A stretch of 64,000 bases of DNA, taken from SHWC01 sp050173345 (GTDB lineage: Bacteria > Pseudomonadota > Alphaproteobacteria > UBA828). The notes below the pieces were generated by a model. It saw nothing but the letters and a program-made list of their open reading frames with translations. It searched no databases and had not been told where the DNA came from. Shown in pieces: positions 1 through 11,004 of the stretch. The stretch spans positions 248,001 through 312,000 of the forward strand of contig JBFXKW010000001.1 of the NCBI GenBank assembly GCA_050173345.1. Reading direction: 5' to 3'. The first letter of the stretch is position 1. Every line of letters starts with the position of its first letter. The position numbers and the translations under genes are program-made.

Positions 1-839
<839 letters not shown>

Positions 840-852
840 AGGTTTATTTCTG

Positions 853-889
853 AAGGGCGCGCCGCGCGGTTTCGTGCGGCGCGCCCTTT
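853..889 (+). terminator. Terminator hairpin after lon
   Basis: A perfect 13-bp inverted repeat (AAGGGCGCGCCGC at 853-865 and its complement at 876-888) with a 10-base loop starts 13 bases after the lon stop codon and runs into TTTC. The T tract is short, but stem strength and position fit a rho-independent terminator separating lon from hupB. Confidence 0.75.
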
Positions 890-969
890 CGACTCGGGCA
901 ATCGTGCGACTCCGACAAGAATAAATGCGCGAATCGCGCTGTGGGCTTGGGTTTCAGGCCTGTCGCGCG

Positions 970-999
970 TTGACGCCGTGAAAAACAGCGCTCTACACT
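970..999 (+). promoter_or_regulatory. Candidate sigma-70 promoter of hupB
   Basis: TTGACG at 970-975 and TACACT at 994-999 are separated by 18 bases (17 if CTACAC is taken as the -10). They lie about 80 bases before the hupB start codon, in the only gap able to hold its promoter. This is a pattern match only. Confidence 0.5.
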
Positions 1000-1080
1000 T
1001 TCGGCCAGTGCTGCCGAGTCGCATCGGCGACACCGCCAAGTCCCGGCATGTCCACGCCAACCTAAAAGGGGGTTACACGG

Positions 1081-1353
1081 GTGAACAAGAACGATCTCGT
1101 CAAGGCCGTTGCGGCCGATGTGGATCTGGCCAACGCGCAGGCCGCGCGCGCCGTTGATTCGGTGTTCGACACCATCCAGAGGGCACTCAAGAAGGGCGAC
1201 GAGGTGCGCCTCGTCGGCTTCGGCACCTTCCTCGTGGTGAAGCGCAAGGCGACCAAGGGGCGCAATCCTCAGACCGGCGAAGAGATCAAGATCGCGGCCT
1301 CCAAGCAGCCCAAGTTCCGGGCCGGCAAGGCGCTCAAGGACGCGGTGAACTAG
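1081..1353 (+). CDS. hupB: DNA-binding protein HU, beta type
   Basis: HU is a small dimeric nucleoid protein that bends and compacts DNA. The 90-residue length is the normal bacterial HU size. The N-terminal helices (MNKNDLVKAVA) lead into the family signature GFGTFLVVKRKATKG, and the DNA-binding arm carries the RNPQTGE motif with the minor-groove proline. The lysine-rich C-terminus (KFRAGKALKDAVN) is typical. Translation begins at GTG 1081, with a purine-rich AAAAGGGGG about 10 bases upstream. The gene appears to be its own transcription unit, with a candidate promoter at 970-999 and a hairpin after the stop. It sits after lon as in many relatives. Confidence 0.97.
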   Translation: MNKNDLVKAVAADVDLANAQAARAVDSVFDTIQRALKKGDEVRLVGFGTFLVVKRKATKGRNPQTGEEIKIAASKQPKFRAGKALKDAVN

Positions 1354-1363
1354 GGCGTGCCAC

Positions 1364-1395
1364 TTGCGATGGCGCGGTTTCGCGGCCTATCGCAA
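1364..1395 (+). terminator. Hairpin after hupB, probable terminator
   Basis: TTGCGAT at 1364-1370 pairs with ATCGCAA at 1389-1395, and the interior continues with mostly complementary GC-rich bases around a GTTT loop. It begins 10 bases after the hupB stop. There is no good T run, so termination is inferred from position and symmetry. Confidence 0.5.
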
Positions 1396-1421
1396 ACACG
1401 ATTTCCGCCCTGACAAGAGAT

Positions 1422-1474
1422 TTAGAGCGCGTTCGGGTTCTCGGTTGTCTCGACCGGATATGATCGCGCCCTAG
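1422..1474. repeat. Imperfect palindromic element in the hupB-tRNA gap
   Basis: TTAGAGCGCGTTC (1422-1434) and GATCGCGCCCTAG (1462-1474) are inverted repeats with a few mismatches, and the short inner arms CGGT/ACCG lie between them. The TTAGAGC-type edge resembles the outer arms of the double-hairpin repeats near 21.3 kb and 45.7 kb, but the interior differs. It is probably a degenerate intergenic palindrome; I cannot assign a function. Confidence 0.35.
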
Positions 1475-1504
1475 CCCGGCTGCCTCTGGCGGGTTCAAAT
1501 CTGG

Positions 1505-1536
1505 CGATGCCGGCTACCGGAAGGTGGCCGGCATCG
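1505..1536. terminator. Perfect 10-bp hairpin upstream of tRNA-Val
   Basis: CGATGCCGGC at 1505-1514 and its exact complement at 1527-1536 flank a 12-base loop, and GCATTTTC follows. It could be a second terminator for the hupB unit or an unrelated extragenic palindrome. It lies 58 bases before the tRNA-Val gene. Confidence 0.4.
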
Positions 1537-1594
1537 GCATTTTCGGGCTAGATTGCCGCGAACCGGCGAGGGGCCGGGGCCGGGCGTGGCATGC

Positions 1595-1670
1595 GGGCGA
1601 TTAGCTCAGCTGGTAGAGCGTCTCGTTTACACCGAGAATGTCGGCGGTTCGAGTCCGTCATCGCCCACCA
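1595..1670 (+). tRNA. tRNA-Val (anticodon UAC)
   Basis: The 76-base cloverleaf starts GGGCGAT and ends ATCGCCCACCA, with a seven-pair acceptor stem and an encoded CCA. The D-arm reads AGCTCAGCTGGTAGAGC. The anticodon stem TCTCG/CGAGA encloses the loop TTTACAC, giving TAC. The T-arm has GGTTCGAGTCC. The valine assignment follows from the anticodon. Confidence 0.97.
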
Positions 1671-1709
1671 TTGCCGCCGCTCTATATACGTTAACGAAAG
1701 GCAAGCTCC

Positions 1710-1738
1710 TTGACCGGTATGATACGGTGCAGTACATG
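1710..1738 (+). promoter_or_regulatory. Candidate promoter for tRNA-Asp
   Basis: TTGACC at 1710-1715 and TACATG at 1733-1738 have an ideal 17-base spacing. They lie 46 bases before the tRNA-Asp gene and after the end of tRNA-Val. The -35 is a good match and the -10 is moderate. Confidence 0.45.
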
Positions 1739-1784
1739 AGGCCGCTTTCCGCAGCCGTCGGCTCGACGCGGCGGAGAGGGTTTT

Positions 1785-1861
<77 letters not shown>

Positions 1862-2023
1862 CCGCTCGGCATGCCGCGGTCTCTGATGGCCGTTGCCGGC
1901 GGTGGTGGAAATGCAACGGTCCGCATGTGCGGCGGGCACCGCGAGCGTGGGCGCTCTATGCTGGGGCGGCGCCCGGGCTCGGGGCGAGCGGCCCCGGCGG
2001 GATAATCGGATCAGCGCGCGCCG

Positions 2024-2398
2024 ATGACCGCTTCGTCTTCGTTCCTCCTCGAGTACCTGCCGATCCTGATCTTCCTCGGGATCGCGGTCGCCATTGCGGT
2101 CGCGATGGTCGCCGCCTCCTATGTGGTGGCGCCGCAGAAGCCCGCGCCGGACAAGATTTCAGCCTATGAATGCGGCTTCGATGCCTTCGAAGACGCCCGC
2201 ATGAAGTTCGACGTCCGGTTCTACCTGGTCGCCATCCTCTTCATCATCTTCGACCTGGAGGTCGCCTTCCTCTTCCCCTGGGCGGATTCCTTCAGCGGCA
2301 TCGGGCTCTACGGCTTCTGGTCGATGCTGGTGTTCCTCGGCATCCTGACCATCGGCTTCATCTATGAGTGGCGCAAGGGGGCGCTCGAGTGGGAATGA
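2024..2398 (+). CDS. nuoA: NADH-quinone oxidoreductase subunit A
   Basis: NuoA is a small membrane subunit of proton-pumping complex I, located at the hinge between the peripheral arm and the membrane arm. The 124 residues contain three hydrophobic segments (about 10-34, 66-86 and 94-116). The conserved loop with YECGF and FDVRFYLVAILFIIFDLE is intact; its Cys changes exposure in the active/deactive transition of complex I. This is the first gene of a complete nuoA-N operon. Its stop overlaps the nuoB start (ATGA). The 162-base gap before it, after tRNA-Asp, should hold the operon promoter, but I see no convincing -35/-10 pair there. Confidence 0.97.
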   Translation: MTASSSFLLEYLPILIFLGIAVAIAVAMVAASYVVAPQKPAPDKISAYECGFDAFEDARMKFDVRFYLVAILFIIFDLEVAFLFPWADSFSGIGLYGFWSMLVFLGILTIGFIYEWRKGALEWE

Positions 2399-2949
2399 GC
2401 GGCGAGACGACGACAGCCGGGCTGCCCGGCCGGGTGCTCGCGCCGGGCCCGGATCAAGACGCGGCACTCAGGCTGGTCACCGACGAGCTGGCCGAGCGGG
2501 GTATCGTCGTCGCGCAGCTCGAGAAGCTGGTCAACTGGGCGCGCACCGGTTCGCTTTGGCCGCTGACGTTTGGCTTGGCCTGCTGCGGCGTCGAGTTCAT
2601 GCAGATGATCGGCGCGCGCTACGACATCGACAGGCTCGGCATGGTGCCGCGGGCGAGCCCGCGGCAGTCCGACGTGATCGTCGTCGCCGGCACGCTCTGC
2701 AACAAGATGGCGCCGGCCTTCCGCCGGGTCTACGACCAGATGCCGGAGCCGCGCTACGTCATCTCGATGGGCAGTTGCGCCAATGGCGGCGGCTACTATC
2801 ACTACTCCTATTCCGTGGTGCGCGGCTGCGACCGGATCGTTCCGGTCGACGTCTACGTGCCGGGTTGCCCGCCGACGGCGGAGGCGCTGCTCTACGGCGT
2901 CATGCAGCTCCAGAAGAAAATCCGCCGCATCGGCACGATCGAACGCTGA
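2395..2949 (+). CDS. nuoB: NADH-quinone oxidoreductase subunit B
   Basis: NuoB carries the terminal iron-sulfur cluster N2, which passes electrons to quinone. I start it at ATG 2395, which overlaps the nuoA stop as ATGA; this gives 184 residues. An in-frame ATG at 2368 would lie inside nuoA and is less likely. The four N2 ligands are visible: the adjacent pair Cys63-Cys64 in LACCGVEF, Cys128 in GSCANGG and Cys158 in VPGCPP. The N-terminal 35 residues are variable, as in relatives. It is followed 21 bases later by nuoC. Confidence 0.97.
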   Translation: MSGETTTAGLPGRVLAPGPDQDAALRLVTDELAERGIVVAQLEKLVNWARTGSLWPLTFGLACCGVEFMQMIGARYDIDRLGMVPRASPRQSDVIVVAGTLCNKMAPAFRRVYDQMPEPRYVISMGSCANGGGYYHYSYSVVRGCDRIVPVDVYVPGCPPTAEALLYGVMQLQKKIRRIGTIER

Positions 2950-2970
2950 ACGGAGCGCGGACCGGACCCG

Positions 2971-3582
2971 ATGGCCGACGTCGAGACATTGCGCGAGCTT
3001 GGGGAGCGGATCGGCGCCGCGCTGAGCGACTATGTCGACGCGCCGGCGCTCGAACGCGGCGAGCTCTCCGTGGTCACGCGGCCCGAAGCGATCCTGCGCG
3101 TGATCAAGTTCCTGCGCGACGACAGCCAGTGCGCGTTCGAGCAGCTCATCGATGTCTGCGGCGTGGATTATCCCGAGCGCGAGCCGCGTTTCGATGTCGT
3201 CTACCACCTCTTGAGCGTGAGCCGGAATCAGCGCATCCGGGTCAAGGTCCGGGTCGGCGAGGGCGAGATGGTGCCCTCGGTCACCGGCCTCTACTCGGCG
3301 GCCGGATGGTTCGAGCGCGAGACCTGGGATCTCTATGGCATCTATTTCTCCGAGCATCCCGATCTCCGCCGCATCCTCACCGACTACGGCTTCGAGGGGC
3401 ATCCCTTGCGCAAGGACTTTCCGCTCACCGGCTTCGTCGAGATGCGCTATGACGACGAGCAGAAGCGCGTCATCTACGAGCCCGTGAAATTGACGCAGGA
3501 GTTTCGCCGTTTCGACTTCTTGTCGCCCTGGGAAGGCACGCAATACGTGTTGCCGGGCGACGAGAAGGCCACCAAGCCATGA
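2971..3582 (+). CDS. nuoC: NADH-quinone oxidoreductase subunit C
   Basis: NuoC is a peripheral-arm subunit of complex I that packs against NuoD. The 203-residue protein contains the 30-kDa subunit signature around ERETWDLYGIYFSEHPDLRR, followed by GHPLRKDFPLTG. It is a separate gene from nuoD, as is usual in alphaproteobacteria and unlike the fused nuoCD of enterics. The stop overlaps the nuoD start (ATGA at 3579-3582), which suggests translational coupling. Confidence 0.97.
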   Translation: MADVETLRELGERIGAALSDYVDAPALERGELSVVTRPEAILRVIKFLRDDSQCAFEQLIDVCGVDYPEREPRFDVVYHLLSVSRNQRIRVKVRVGEGEMVPSVTGLYSAAGWFERETWDLYGIYFSEHPDLRRILTDYGFEGHPLRKDFPLTGFVEMRYDDEQKRVIYEPVKLTQEFRRFDFLSPWEGTQYVLPGDEKATKP

Positions 3583-4757
3583 CCGAGCGCCACATCCGCA
3601 GCATGACGGTGAACTTCGGGCCGCAGCACCCGGCGGCCCATGGCGTGCTGCGCCTCGTGCTCGAGATGGACGGCGAGATCGTCGACCGGGTCGACCCCCA
3701 TATCGGCCTGCTCCACCGCGGCACCGAGAAGCTGATCGAGTACAAGACGTATCTACAGGCCGTACCTTATTTCGACCGGCTCGACTATGTCGCGCCGATG
3801 AACCAGGAGCACGCCTTCGCGCTGGCGACCGAGAAGCTGCTCGGCATCGATATCCCGCGCCGCGGCCGGGTGATCCGCGTGCTCTATAGCGAGCTCAGCC
3901 GGATCGCCAATCACCTGCTCAACATCACCACTATGGCGCTCGACGTCGGCGCGATGACGCCGTTCTTCTGGGGTTTCGAGGAGCGCGAGCGGCTCATGGA
4001 GTTCTACGAGCGCGCCTCGGGCTCGCGCATGCATGCCGCCTATTTCCGCCCTGGCGGCGTGGCGCTCGACCTGCCGCAGAGCCTGCTCGACGATATCCGG
4101 GACTGGAACCGGAAGTTTCCGAAGGTGATCGACGAGATCGACGGGCTCTTGACCGAGAACCGCATCTTCAAGCAGCGCACGGTCGATATTGGCCGGACCA
4201 GCGCCGCCGAGGCGCTCGATTGGGGCTTCACCGGGCCGATGCTGCGCGCCTCGGGCGTCTCCTGGGATTTGCGCCGCGCCGAACCTTACGAAATCTACAA
4301 CGAGCTCGACTTCCAGATCCCGGTCGGCACCACGGGCGATTGCTATGAGCGCTACCTCGTGCGCATGGAGGAGATGCGCCAGAGCGTGCGCCTGATCGAC
4401 CAGTGCCTCGACCGCATGGAGCCGGGGCCCGTCAAGGTGCAGGACCAGAAGATCACCCCGCCGACACGCGGCGAGATGAAGCACTCGATGGAAGCCCTCA
4501 TCCACCACTTCAAGCTCTACACCGAGGGCTATCACGTGCCGGCCGGCGAGACCTATTGCGCGGTCGAGGCGCCGAAGGGCGAGTTCGGCGTCTACCTCGT
4601 CGCGGACGGTACCAACCGGCCCTATCGCTGCAAGATCAGGGCGCCGGGCTTCGCCCATCTGCAGTCGCTCGACTATATGAGCCGGGGCTACATGCTGGCC
4701 GATGCGGTCGCCAACCTCGCCAGCATGGACATCGTGTTCGGGGAGATCGACCGGTGA
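3579..4757 (+). CDS. nuoD: NADH-quinone oxidoreductase subunit D
   Basis: NuoD (49-kDa subunit) forms the quinone-binding pocket together with NuoB. It has 392 residues, the normal length. The N-terminal loop with QHPAAHGVLRLVLE contains the His that contacts the quinone head group. The GLLHRGTEKL segment and the C-terminal DIVFGEIDR are family hallmarks. The protein is related to the large subunit of NiFe hydrogenases but lacks the metal-binding cysteines, as expected. nuoE begins inside its last codons. Confidence 0.97.
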   Translation: MTERHIRSMTVNFGPQHPAAHGVLRLVLEMDGEIVDRVDPHIGLLHRGTEKLIEYKTYLQAVPYFDRLDYVAPMNQEHAFALATEKLLGIDIPRRGRVIRVLYSELSRIANHLLNITTMALDVGAMTPFFWGFEERERLMEFYERASGSRMHAAYFRPGGVALDLPQSLLDDIRDWNRKFPKVIDEIDGLLTENRIFKQRTVDIGRTSAAEALDWGFTGPMLRASGVSWDLRRAEPYEIYNELDFQIPVGTTGDCYERYLVRMEEMRQSVRLIDQCLDRMEPGPVKVQDQKITPPTRGEMKHSMEALIHHFKLYTEGYHVPAGETYCAVEAPKGEFGVYLVADGTNRPYRCKIRAPGFAHLQSLDYMSRGYMLADAVANLASMDIVFGEIDR

Positions 4758-5355
4758 GCGGCAATGGCGCCGATGGCGGCGCGGCCTTCGCGTTCTCGCC
4801 CGAGAACAAGGCGCGTGTCGAAGCCATCATCGCGAAATATCCCGAGGGCCGGCAGGCGAGCGCGGTGCTGCCGCTGCTCGACCTCGCGCAGCGGCAGAAC
4901 GGCGGCTGGCTGCCGCGCGCCGCGATGGATCACGTCGCGAGCGTACTTTCGATGGCGCCGATCAAGGTCTACGAGGTCGCCACCTTCTATACGATGTTCA
5001 ACCTGAAGCCGGTCGGCCGCCACCTGGTGCAGCTCTGCCGCACCACGCCCTGCTGGCTGCGCGGCAGCGAGGATCTGCGCTATGTGGCGCAGCAGGAGCT
5101 CGGCATCGGGCTGAACCAGACGACCGCCGACGGCCTCTTCACGCTGGTCGAGGTCGAATGCCTCGGCGCCTGCGTCAATGCGCCCATGGTGCAGATCAAC
5201 GACGACTTCTATGAGGATTTGACGGCCGACTCGTTCAGGGAGCTGCTGCGCGCCTTGAGACGCGGCGAGACGGTGAAGACCGGCTCGCAGACGGGCCGCC
5301 GCGGTTCATGCCCGGCGGCCGGCCCGACCACGCTCAAAGAGATCGAGCCTTCCTG

Positions 5356-5356
<1 letters not shown>
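4754..5356 (+). CDS. nuoE: NADH-quinone oxidoreductase subunit E
   Basis: NuoE (24-kDa subunit) binds the 2Fe-2S cluster N1a in the NADH dehydrogenase module. I use GTG 4754, which overlaps the nuoD stop by four bases (GTGA); this gives 200 residues. The frame is open further upstream, but only as an antiphase reading of nuoD. The four ligands are Cys95 and Cys100 (LCRTTPC) and Cys136 and Cys140 (ECLGAC). The N-terminal helical domain (FSPENKARVEAIIAKYP) is typical. The C-terminus from about residue 165 is a low-complexity extension of the kind often seen in alphaproteobacteria. The stop overlaps the nuoF start by one base. Confidence 0.96.
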
Positions 5357-6675
<1,319 letters not shown>

Positions 6676-6692
6676 CGGGGGAACAGCGCGCC

Positions 6693-8756
6693 ATGCCGAA
6701 GCTCATCGTCAACGGCGTCGAGGTCGAGGTTCCGCCGGGCTCGACCGTGCTGCAGGCCTGCGAGGCCGCGGGCGCCGAAATCCCGCGCTTCTGCTACCAC
6801 GACCGGTTGTCGATCGCCGGCAATTGCCGCATGTGCCTGGTCGAGGTCGAGAAGTCGCCGAAGCCGGTGGCCTCCTGCGCCATGCCGGCGGGCGACGGCA
6901 TGGTGGTGCATACCGACACGCCGCAGGTCAAGAAGGCGCGGGAAGGGGTGATGGAGTTCCTGCTCATCAACCATCCGCTGGACTGCCCGATCTGCGATCA
7001 GGGCGGCGAGTGCGACCTGCAGGACCAGGCCATGGCCTATGGCCGCTACTACAGCCGCTACGAGGAGCACAAGCGCGCGGTCAAGGAGAAGGAGCTGGGG
7101 CCGCTGGTCAAGACCTTCATGACCCGCTGCATCCATTGCACGCGCTGCATCCGCTTCGCCGAGGAGGTGGCCGGCGTCGAGGTGCTCGGCCTCACCGGGC
7201 GCGGCGAGTGGATGGAGGTCGGGCCCTATGTAGAGGCCGTGGTCAACACCGAGCTCTCGGGCAACATCATCGACCTCTGCCCGGTCGGCGCGCTGACCTC
7301 GAAGCCCTATGCGTTCACCGCGCGGCCATGGGAGCTGCGGAAGACCGAGAGCATCGACGTGCTCGACGCGGTCGGCGCGAACATCCGCATCGACGCGCGC
7401 GGGCCCGAGGTGATGCGCATCCTGCCGCGCCTGAACGAGGCGGTGAACGAGGAGTGGCTAGCCGACAAGTCGCGCTTCGCCTGCGATGGCCTGATGAAGC
7501 GTCGGCTCGATCGCTGCTTCGTGCGGCGCGACGGCAAGCTCAGGCCGGCGAGCTGGGACGAGGCGTTCCAGGCGATCGCGGCGCGGCTTTCCGGCCTGCC
7601 CGGCGAGCGTATCGCGGCGGTCGCGGGCGACCTCGCCGACGCCGAGGCGATGCTGCTCCTGAAAGAACTGATGGCGTCGCTCGGCTCGCCCCATATCGAC
7701 TGCCGGCAGGACGGTGCCGCGCTCGATCCGTCGTGCCGCGCCGGTTATCTGTTCAACACGACACTCGCCGGCATCGAGCAGGCGGATGCCTGCCTCCTGA
7801 TCGGCACCAACCCGCGCTGGGAGGCGCCGCTCGTCAACGCGCGCCTGCGCAAGCGCTGGCTGCGCGGCGGCTTCACAATCGGCCTCATCGGCCAGGCGGT
7901 GGACCTGACCTATCCTTACGTGCATCTCGGCGCCGGCCCGCAGAGCCTCGATGCGGTGGCGAGCGGCGGTGATGCCTTCGCGCAGACGCTCAAGGATGCC
8001 AAGGCGCCGATGCTGGTGCTCGGCATGGGCGCCCTGGCGCGGCCGGACGGCGCGCACATCCTCGCCACGGCGCGCCAGATCGCGCTGGAGTTCGGCCTCG
8101 TGCGCGAGGGCTGGAACGGCTTCAACCTGCTTCACACCGCGGCCGCGCGGGTCGGCGGGCTCGATCTCGGCTTCGTGCCGGGAGGCGGGGGCAGGGGGCT
8201 CGACGCCATCCTGGCCGGGGCGCAGCGCGGCGACATCGAGGCGGTCTATCTGCTCGGCGCGGACGAGCTCGACACCGCCAAGCTCGGCAACGCCTTCGTC
8301 ATCTATCAGGGCCATCACGGGGATGCCGGCGCGAGGCGGGCGGACGTCGTGCTGCCCGGCGCCGCCTATACCGAGAAGAACGCCACCTACGTGAACCTCG
8401 AAGGCCGGCCGCAGCGAACCTGGCGCGCTGTGCATCCGCTCGGCGAGGCGCGCGAGGACTGGAAGATCATCCGCGCGCTCTCGGAGAAGCTCGGCCGGCG
8501 CCTGCCCTACGACACCATCGAGGCGGTGCGCCGCCGGCTCGGCGAGGTGGCGCCGAGCTTCCGCGCGCTCGGCCAGGTCGAGCCGGCCGCGTTCGGCGAC
8601 TTCGGCACGCCCGGGCCGCTCGGCGCCGAGCCGTTCCGGAACCCGATCGCGAACTACTACATGACCGACCCGATCAGCCGGGCGTCCGAGACCATGGTGA
8701 AGTGCGTCGAAGCGTTCCTCGCCTCCCCGCAAGCGAAGACCGGTACCCATGGCTGA
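6693..8756 (+). CDS. nuoG: NADH-quinone oxidoreductase subunit G
   Basis: NuoG is the largest peripheral subunit of complex I and carries several iron-sulfur clusters of the electron wire. The start ATG 6693 follows a GGGGGAA-type ribosome site; the product is 687 residues. An N-terminal 2Fe-2S ferredoxin domain (CYHDRLSIAGNCRMC) is followed by the His-Cys3 motif region (HPLDCPICDQGGECDLQD), then the two-cluster motif CIHCTRCIRF. The C-terminal half is a degenerate molybdopterin-oxidoreductase domain. Its length matches alphaproteobacterial NuoG, which is shorter than the enteric form. It overlaps nuoH by eight bases. Confidence 0.97.
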   Translation: MPKLIVNGVEVEVPPGSTVLQACEAAGAEIPRFCYHDRLSIAGNCRMCLVEVEKSPKPVASCAMPAGDGMVVHTDTPQVKKAREGVMEFLLINHPLDCPICDQGGECDLQDQAMAYGRYYSRYEEHKRAVKEKELGPLVKTFMTRCIHCTRCIRFAEEVAGVEVLGLTGRGEWMEVGPYVEAVVNTELSGNIIDLCPVGALTSKPYAFTARPWELRKTESIDVLDAVGANIRIDARGPEVMRILPRLNEAVNEEWLADKSRFACDGLMKRRLDRCFVRRDGKLRPASWDEAFQAIAARLSGLPGERIAAVAGDLADAEAMLLLKELMASLGSPHIDCRQDGAALDPSCRAGYLFNTTLAGIEQADACLLIGTNPRWEAPLVNARLRKRWLRGGFTIGLIGQAVDLTYPYVHLGAGPQSLDAVASGGDAFAQTLKDAKAPMLVLGMGALARPDGAHILATARQIALEFGLVREGWNGFNLLHTAAARVGGLDLGFVPGGGGRGLDAILAGAQRGDIEAVYLLGADELDTAKLGNAFVIYQGHHGDAGARRADVVLPGAAYTEKNATYVNLEGRPQRTWRAVHPLGEAREDWKIIRALSEKLGRRLPYDTIEAVRRRLGEVAPSFRALGQVEPAAFGDFGTPGPLGAEPFRNPIANYYMTDPISRASETMVKCVEAFLASPQAKTGTHG

Positions 8757-9780
8757 CACCGGCGTCTGGCACGACTACCTGCTGCCGCTCCTGCTGACGG
8801 TCGGCTATGTGCTGGCCATCGCGGTGCCGATCATGCTGGTGGTCGGCATGCTCAGCTATGTCGAGCGCAAGGTATGGGCGGCGATGCAGCTCCGGCGCGG
8901 GCCCAACGTGGTCGGCCCGTTCGGCGTGCTGCAGTTCCTCGCCGACGGCGTCAAGATGGTCTTCAAGGAGACCATCATCCCGGCCGGCGCCAACCGTGCG
9001 CTCTTCATCCTGGCGCCGATCATCACCTTCTCGCTGGGGCTGATCGGCTGGGCGGTGATCCCGTTCGACCAGCACCTGGTGCTGGCCGACGTCAATGTCG
9101 GCATCCTCTATCTCTTCGCGGTCTCCTCGCTCGGCGTCTACGGCATCATCGTCGCGGGCTGGGCCAGCAACTCGAAATACGCCTTCCTCGGCGCGCTGCG
9201 CTCGGCGGCGCAGATGGTCTCCTACGAGGTCTCGATCGGCTTCGTCATCGTGACCGTGCTGCTCTGCGTCGGCTCGCTCAACCTGAACGACATCGTGGAG
9301 GCGCAGCGGGGCCTGTGGTTCTTCATCCCGCTCTTCCCGATGTTCGTCATCTACTTCATCTCGGCGCTGGCCGAGACCAACCGCACGCCGTTCGACCTGC
9401 CGGAGGCCGAAGGCGAGCTGGTGGCCGGCTATCAGGTCGAGTATTCGGCGATCAGCTGGGTCATGTTCATGCTCGGCGAGTACGCCAACATCATCCTGCT
9501 GTCCGGCATCTGCGTGGTGCTGTTCCTGGGCGGATGGCTGCCGCCGTTCCACGTCGAGCCGTTCACCTACGTCCCGGGTGTGGTCTGGTTCCTGCTCAAG
9601 ACCGCGGTGATCGTCTTCATCTTCACCTGGACCCGGGCGACGCTGCCGCGCTACCGCTACGACCAGCTCATGCGGCTCGGCTGGAAGGTGTTCCTGCCGG
9701 CGTCGCTCGCCTGGCTGGTGATCGTGGCGGGTGCGCTGCACCTGTTCGGCTGGCTGCCGGAAACGGCGGCCGGCGGGTGA
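8749..9780 (+). CDS. nuoH: NADH-quinone oxidoreductase subunit H
   Basis: NuoH is the membrane subunit that completes the quinone chamber and links the peripheral arm to the proton pumps. The 343-residue protein has about eight hydrophobic segments. The conserved loop YVERKVWAAMQLRRGPN follows the first helix, and the acidic loop AETNRTPFDLPEAEGELV is the strongest family signature. The ATG at 8749 lies inside the end of nuoG. An 82-base gap follows before nuoI, the largest spacer inside the operon. Confidence 0.97.
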   Translation: MADTGVWHDYLLPLLLTVGYVLAIAVPIMLVVGMLSYVERKVWAAMQLRRGPNVVGPFGVLQFLADGVKMVFKETIIPAGANRALFILAPIITFSLGLIGWAVIPFDQHLVLADVNVGILYLFAVSSLGVYGIIVAGWASNSKYAFLGALRSAAQMVSYEVSIGFVIVTVLLCVGSLNLNDIVEAQRGLWFFIPLFPMFVIYFISALAETNRTPFDLPEAEGELVAGYQVEYSAISWVMFMLGEYANIILLSGICVVLFLGGWLPPFHVEPFTYVPGVVWFLLKTAVIVFIFTWTRATLPRYRYDQLMRLGWKVFLPASLAWLVIVAGALHLFGWLPETAAGG

Positions 9781-9862
9781 GCGGTTGCGGCGTGGCGGGG
9801 CAGTGTGATATGGCCGGCCAGCGCCGGGCGCCGCGGACGGCGTAGGAGCGAAGGAGAAGCGG

Positions 9863-10351
9863 ATGGCCTTCGTGGATCAGAAGTTGCGGTCATTGTTCCT
9901 GACCGAGCTCGCGGTCGGCTTCGCCATCACCTTCCGCCAGATGTTCAAGCCCAAGGTGACGGTCAACTACCCGCACGAGAAGAGCCCGATCAGCACGCGC
10001 TTCAGGGGCGAGCATGCGCTGCGCCGCTACCCGAACGGCGAGGAGCGCTGCATCGCCTGCAAGCTGTGCGAGGCGATCTGCCCGGCGCTCGCCATCACCA
10101 TCGAGGCGGAACCCCGCGAGGATGGCAGCCGGCGCACCACGCGCTACGATATCGACATGGTGAAGTGCATCTATTGCGGCTTCTGCCAGGAGGCCTGCCC
10201 GGTGGACGCCATCGTCGAGGGGCCGAACTTCGAGTTCGCCGCCGAGACCCGCGAGGAGCTGCTCTACAACAAGGAGAAGCTGCTCGCCAACGGCGACCGC
10301 TGGGAGCGCGAGATCGCCGCCAATCTCGCCGCCGAAGCGCCTTACCGTTAA
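9863..10351 (+). CDS. nuoI: NADH-quinone oxidoreductase subunit I
   Basis: NuoI (TYKY subunit) carries 4Fe-4S clusters N6a and N6b on the path to N2. The 162 residues include an N-terminal amphipathic segment that docks to the membrane arm. Two ferredoxin motifs follow: Cys63/66/69/73 (CIACKLCEAIC) and Cys102/105/108/112 (CIYCGFCQEAC). A good ribosome site (AAGGAGAAG) precedes ATG 9863. Confidence 0.97.
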   Translation: MAFVDQKLRSLFLTELAVGFAITFRQMFKPKVTVNYPHEKSPISTRFRGEHALRRYPNGEERCIACKLCEAICPALAITIEAEPREDGSRRTTRYDIDMVKCIYCGFCQEACPVDAIVEGPNFEFAAETREELLYNKEKLLANGDRWEREIAANLAAEAPYR

Positions 10352-10374
10352 GACGACCAGGCGCGGACCGGCCG

Positions 10375-11004
10375 ATGATCATCCAGAACATCGTCTTCTA
10401 CGTCCTTGCCGTGATCACGGTCGGCGCGGGCATGGCGGTGATCGGCTCGCGGAACCCGGTCCACTCGGTGCTGTTCCTGATTCTCGCGTTCTTCAGCTCG
10501 GCCGGCCTCTTCGTGCTGATGGGGGCGGAGTTCGTGGCGATGATCCTGGTCATCGTCTATGTCGGCGCGGTGGCCGTGCTCTTCCTCTTCGTCGTGATGA
10601 TGCTCGACGTCGATTTCGCCGCGCTCAGGGCCGGCTTCATGCAGTATCTGCCGATCGGCGCCGTGATCGGCGCGATCCTGCTCGCCGAGCTGATCCTCGT
10701 CTTCGCCTCGGGCTCGGTCGATATCAAGAAGCCCGAGACGGTCGCCATGCCGACGCCCGAGCCCAGCCAGGTGCCGAACACCGAGGCGCTCGGCAACATC
10801 CTCTATACGCACTACGGCTATCTGTTCCAGGTCGCGGGCCTCGTGCTCTTGGTCGCCATGATCGGGGCGATCGTGCTGACCCATCGACGGCGGCCCGGCG
10901 TACGCCGCCAGCGCATCGCCGATCAGGTGGCGCGCCGGCCCAGTGAGGCCGTGCGGCTCACCGACGTGAAGCCGGGGGAGGGGGCGTCGTGGAAATCGGA
11001 CTGA
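10375..11004 (+). CDS. nuoJ: NADH-quinone oxidoreductase subunit J
   Basis: NuoJ is a membrane-arm subunit of complex I. I start it at ATG 10375 (MIIQNIVFYVLAVITVG), giving 209 residues. The frame is open upstream through nuoI as an out-of-phase reading. About five hydrophobic helices occupy the first 165 residues, including the glycine-rich third helix (VIVYVGAVAVLFLFVVMML) with the pi-bulge region that changes during the catalytic cycle. The C-terminal 35 residues are a basic cytoplasmic tail. Its end overlaps nuoK by 16 bases. Confidence 0.96.
   Translation: MIIQNIVFYVLAVITVGAGMAVIGSRNPVHSVLFLILAFFSSAGLFVLMGAEFVAMILVIVYVGAVAVLFLFVVMMLDVDFAALRAGFMQYLPIGAVIGAILLAELILVFASGSVDIKKPETVAMPTPEPSQVPNTEALGNILYTHYGYLFQVAGLVLLVAMIGAIVLTHRRRPGVRRQRIADQVARRPSEAVRLTDVKPGEGASWKSD

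Noticed and set aside
1862..2023. TATGCT near 1957 as the nuo operon promoter
   Set aside because: No -35-like hexamer at a suitable distance; the nuo promoter could not be assigned by eye.
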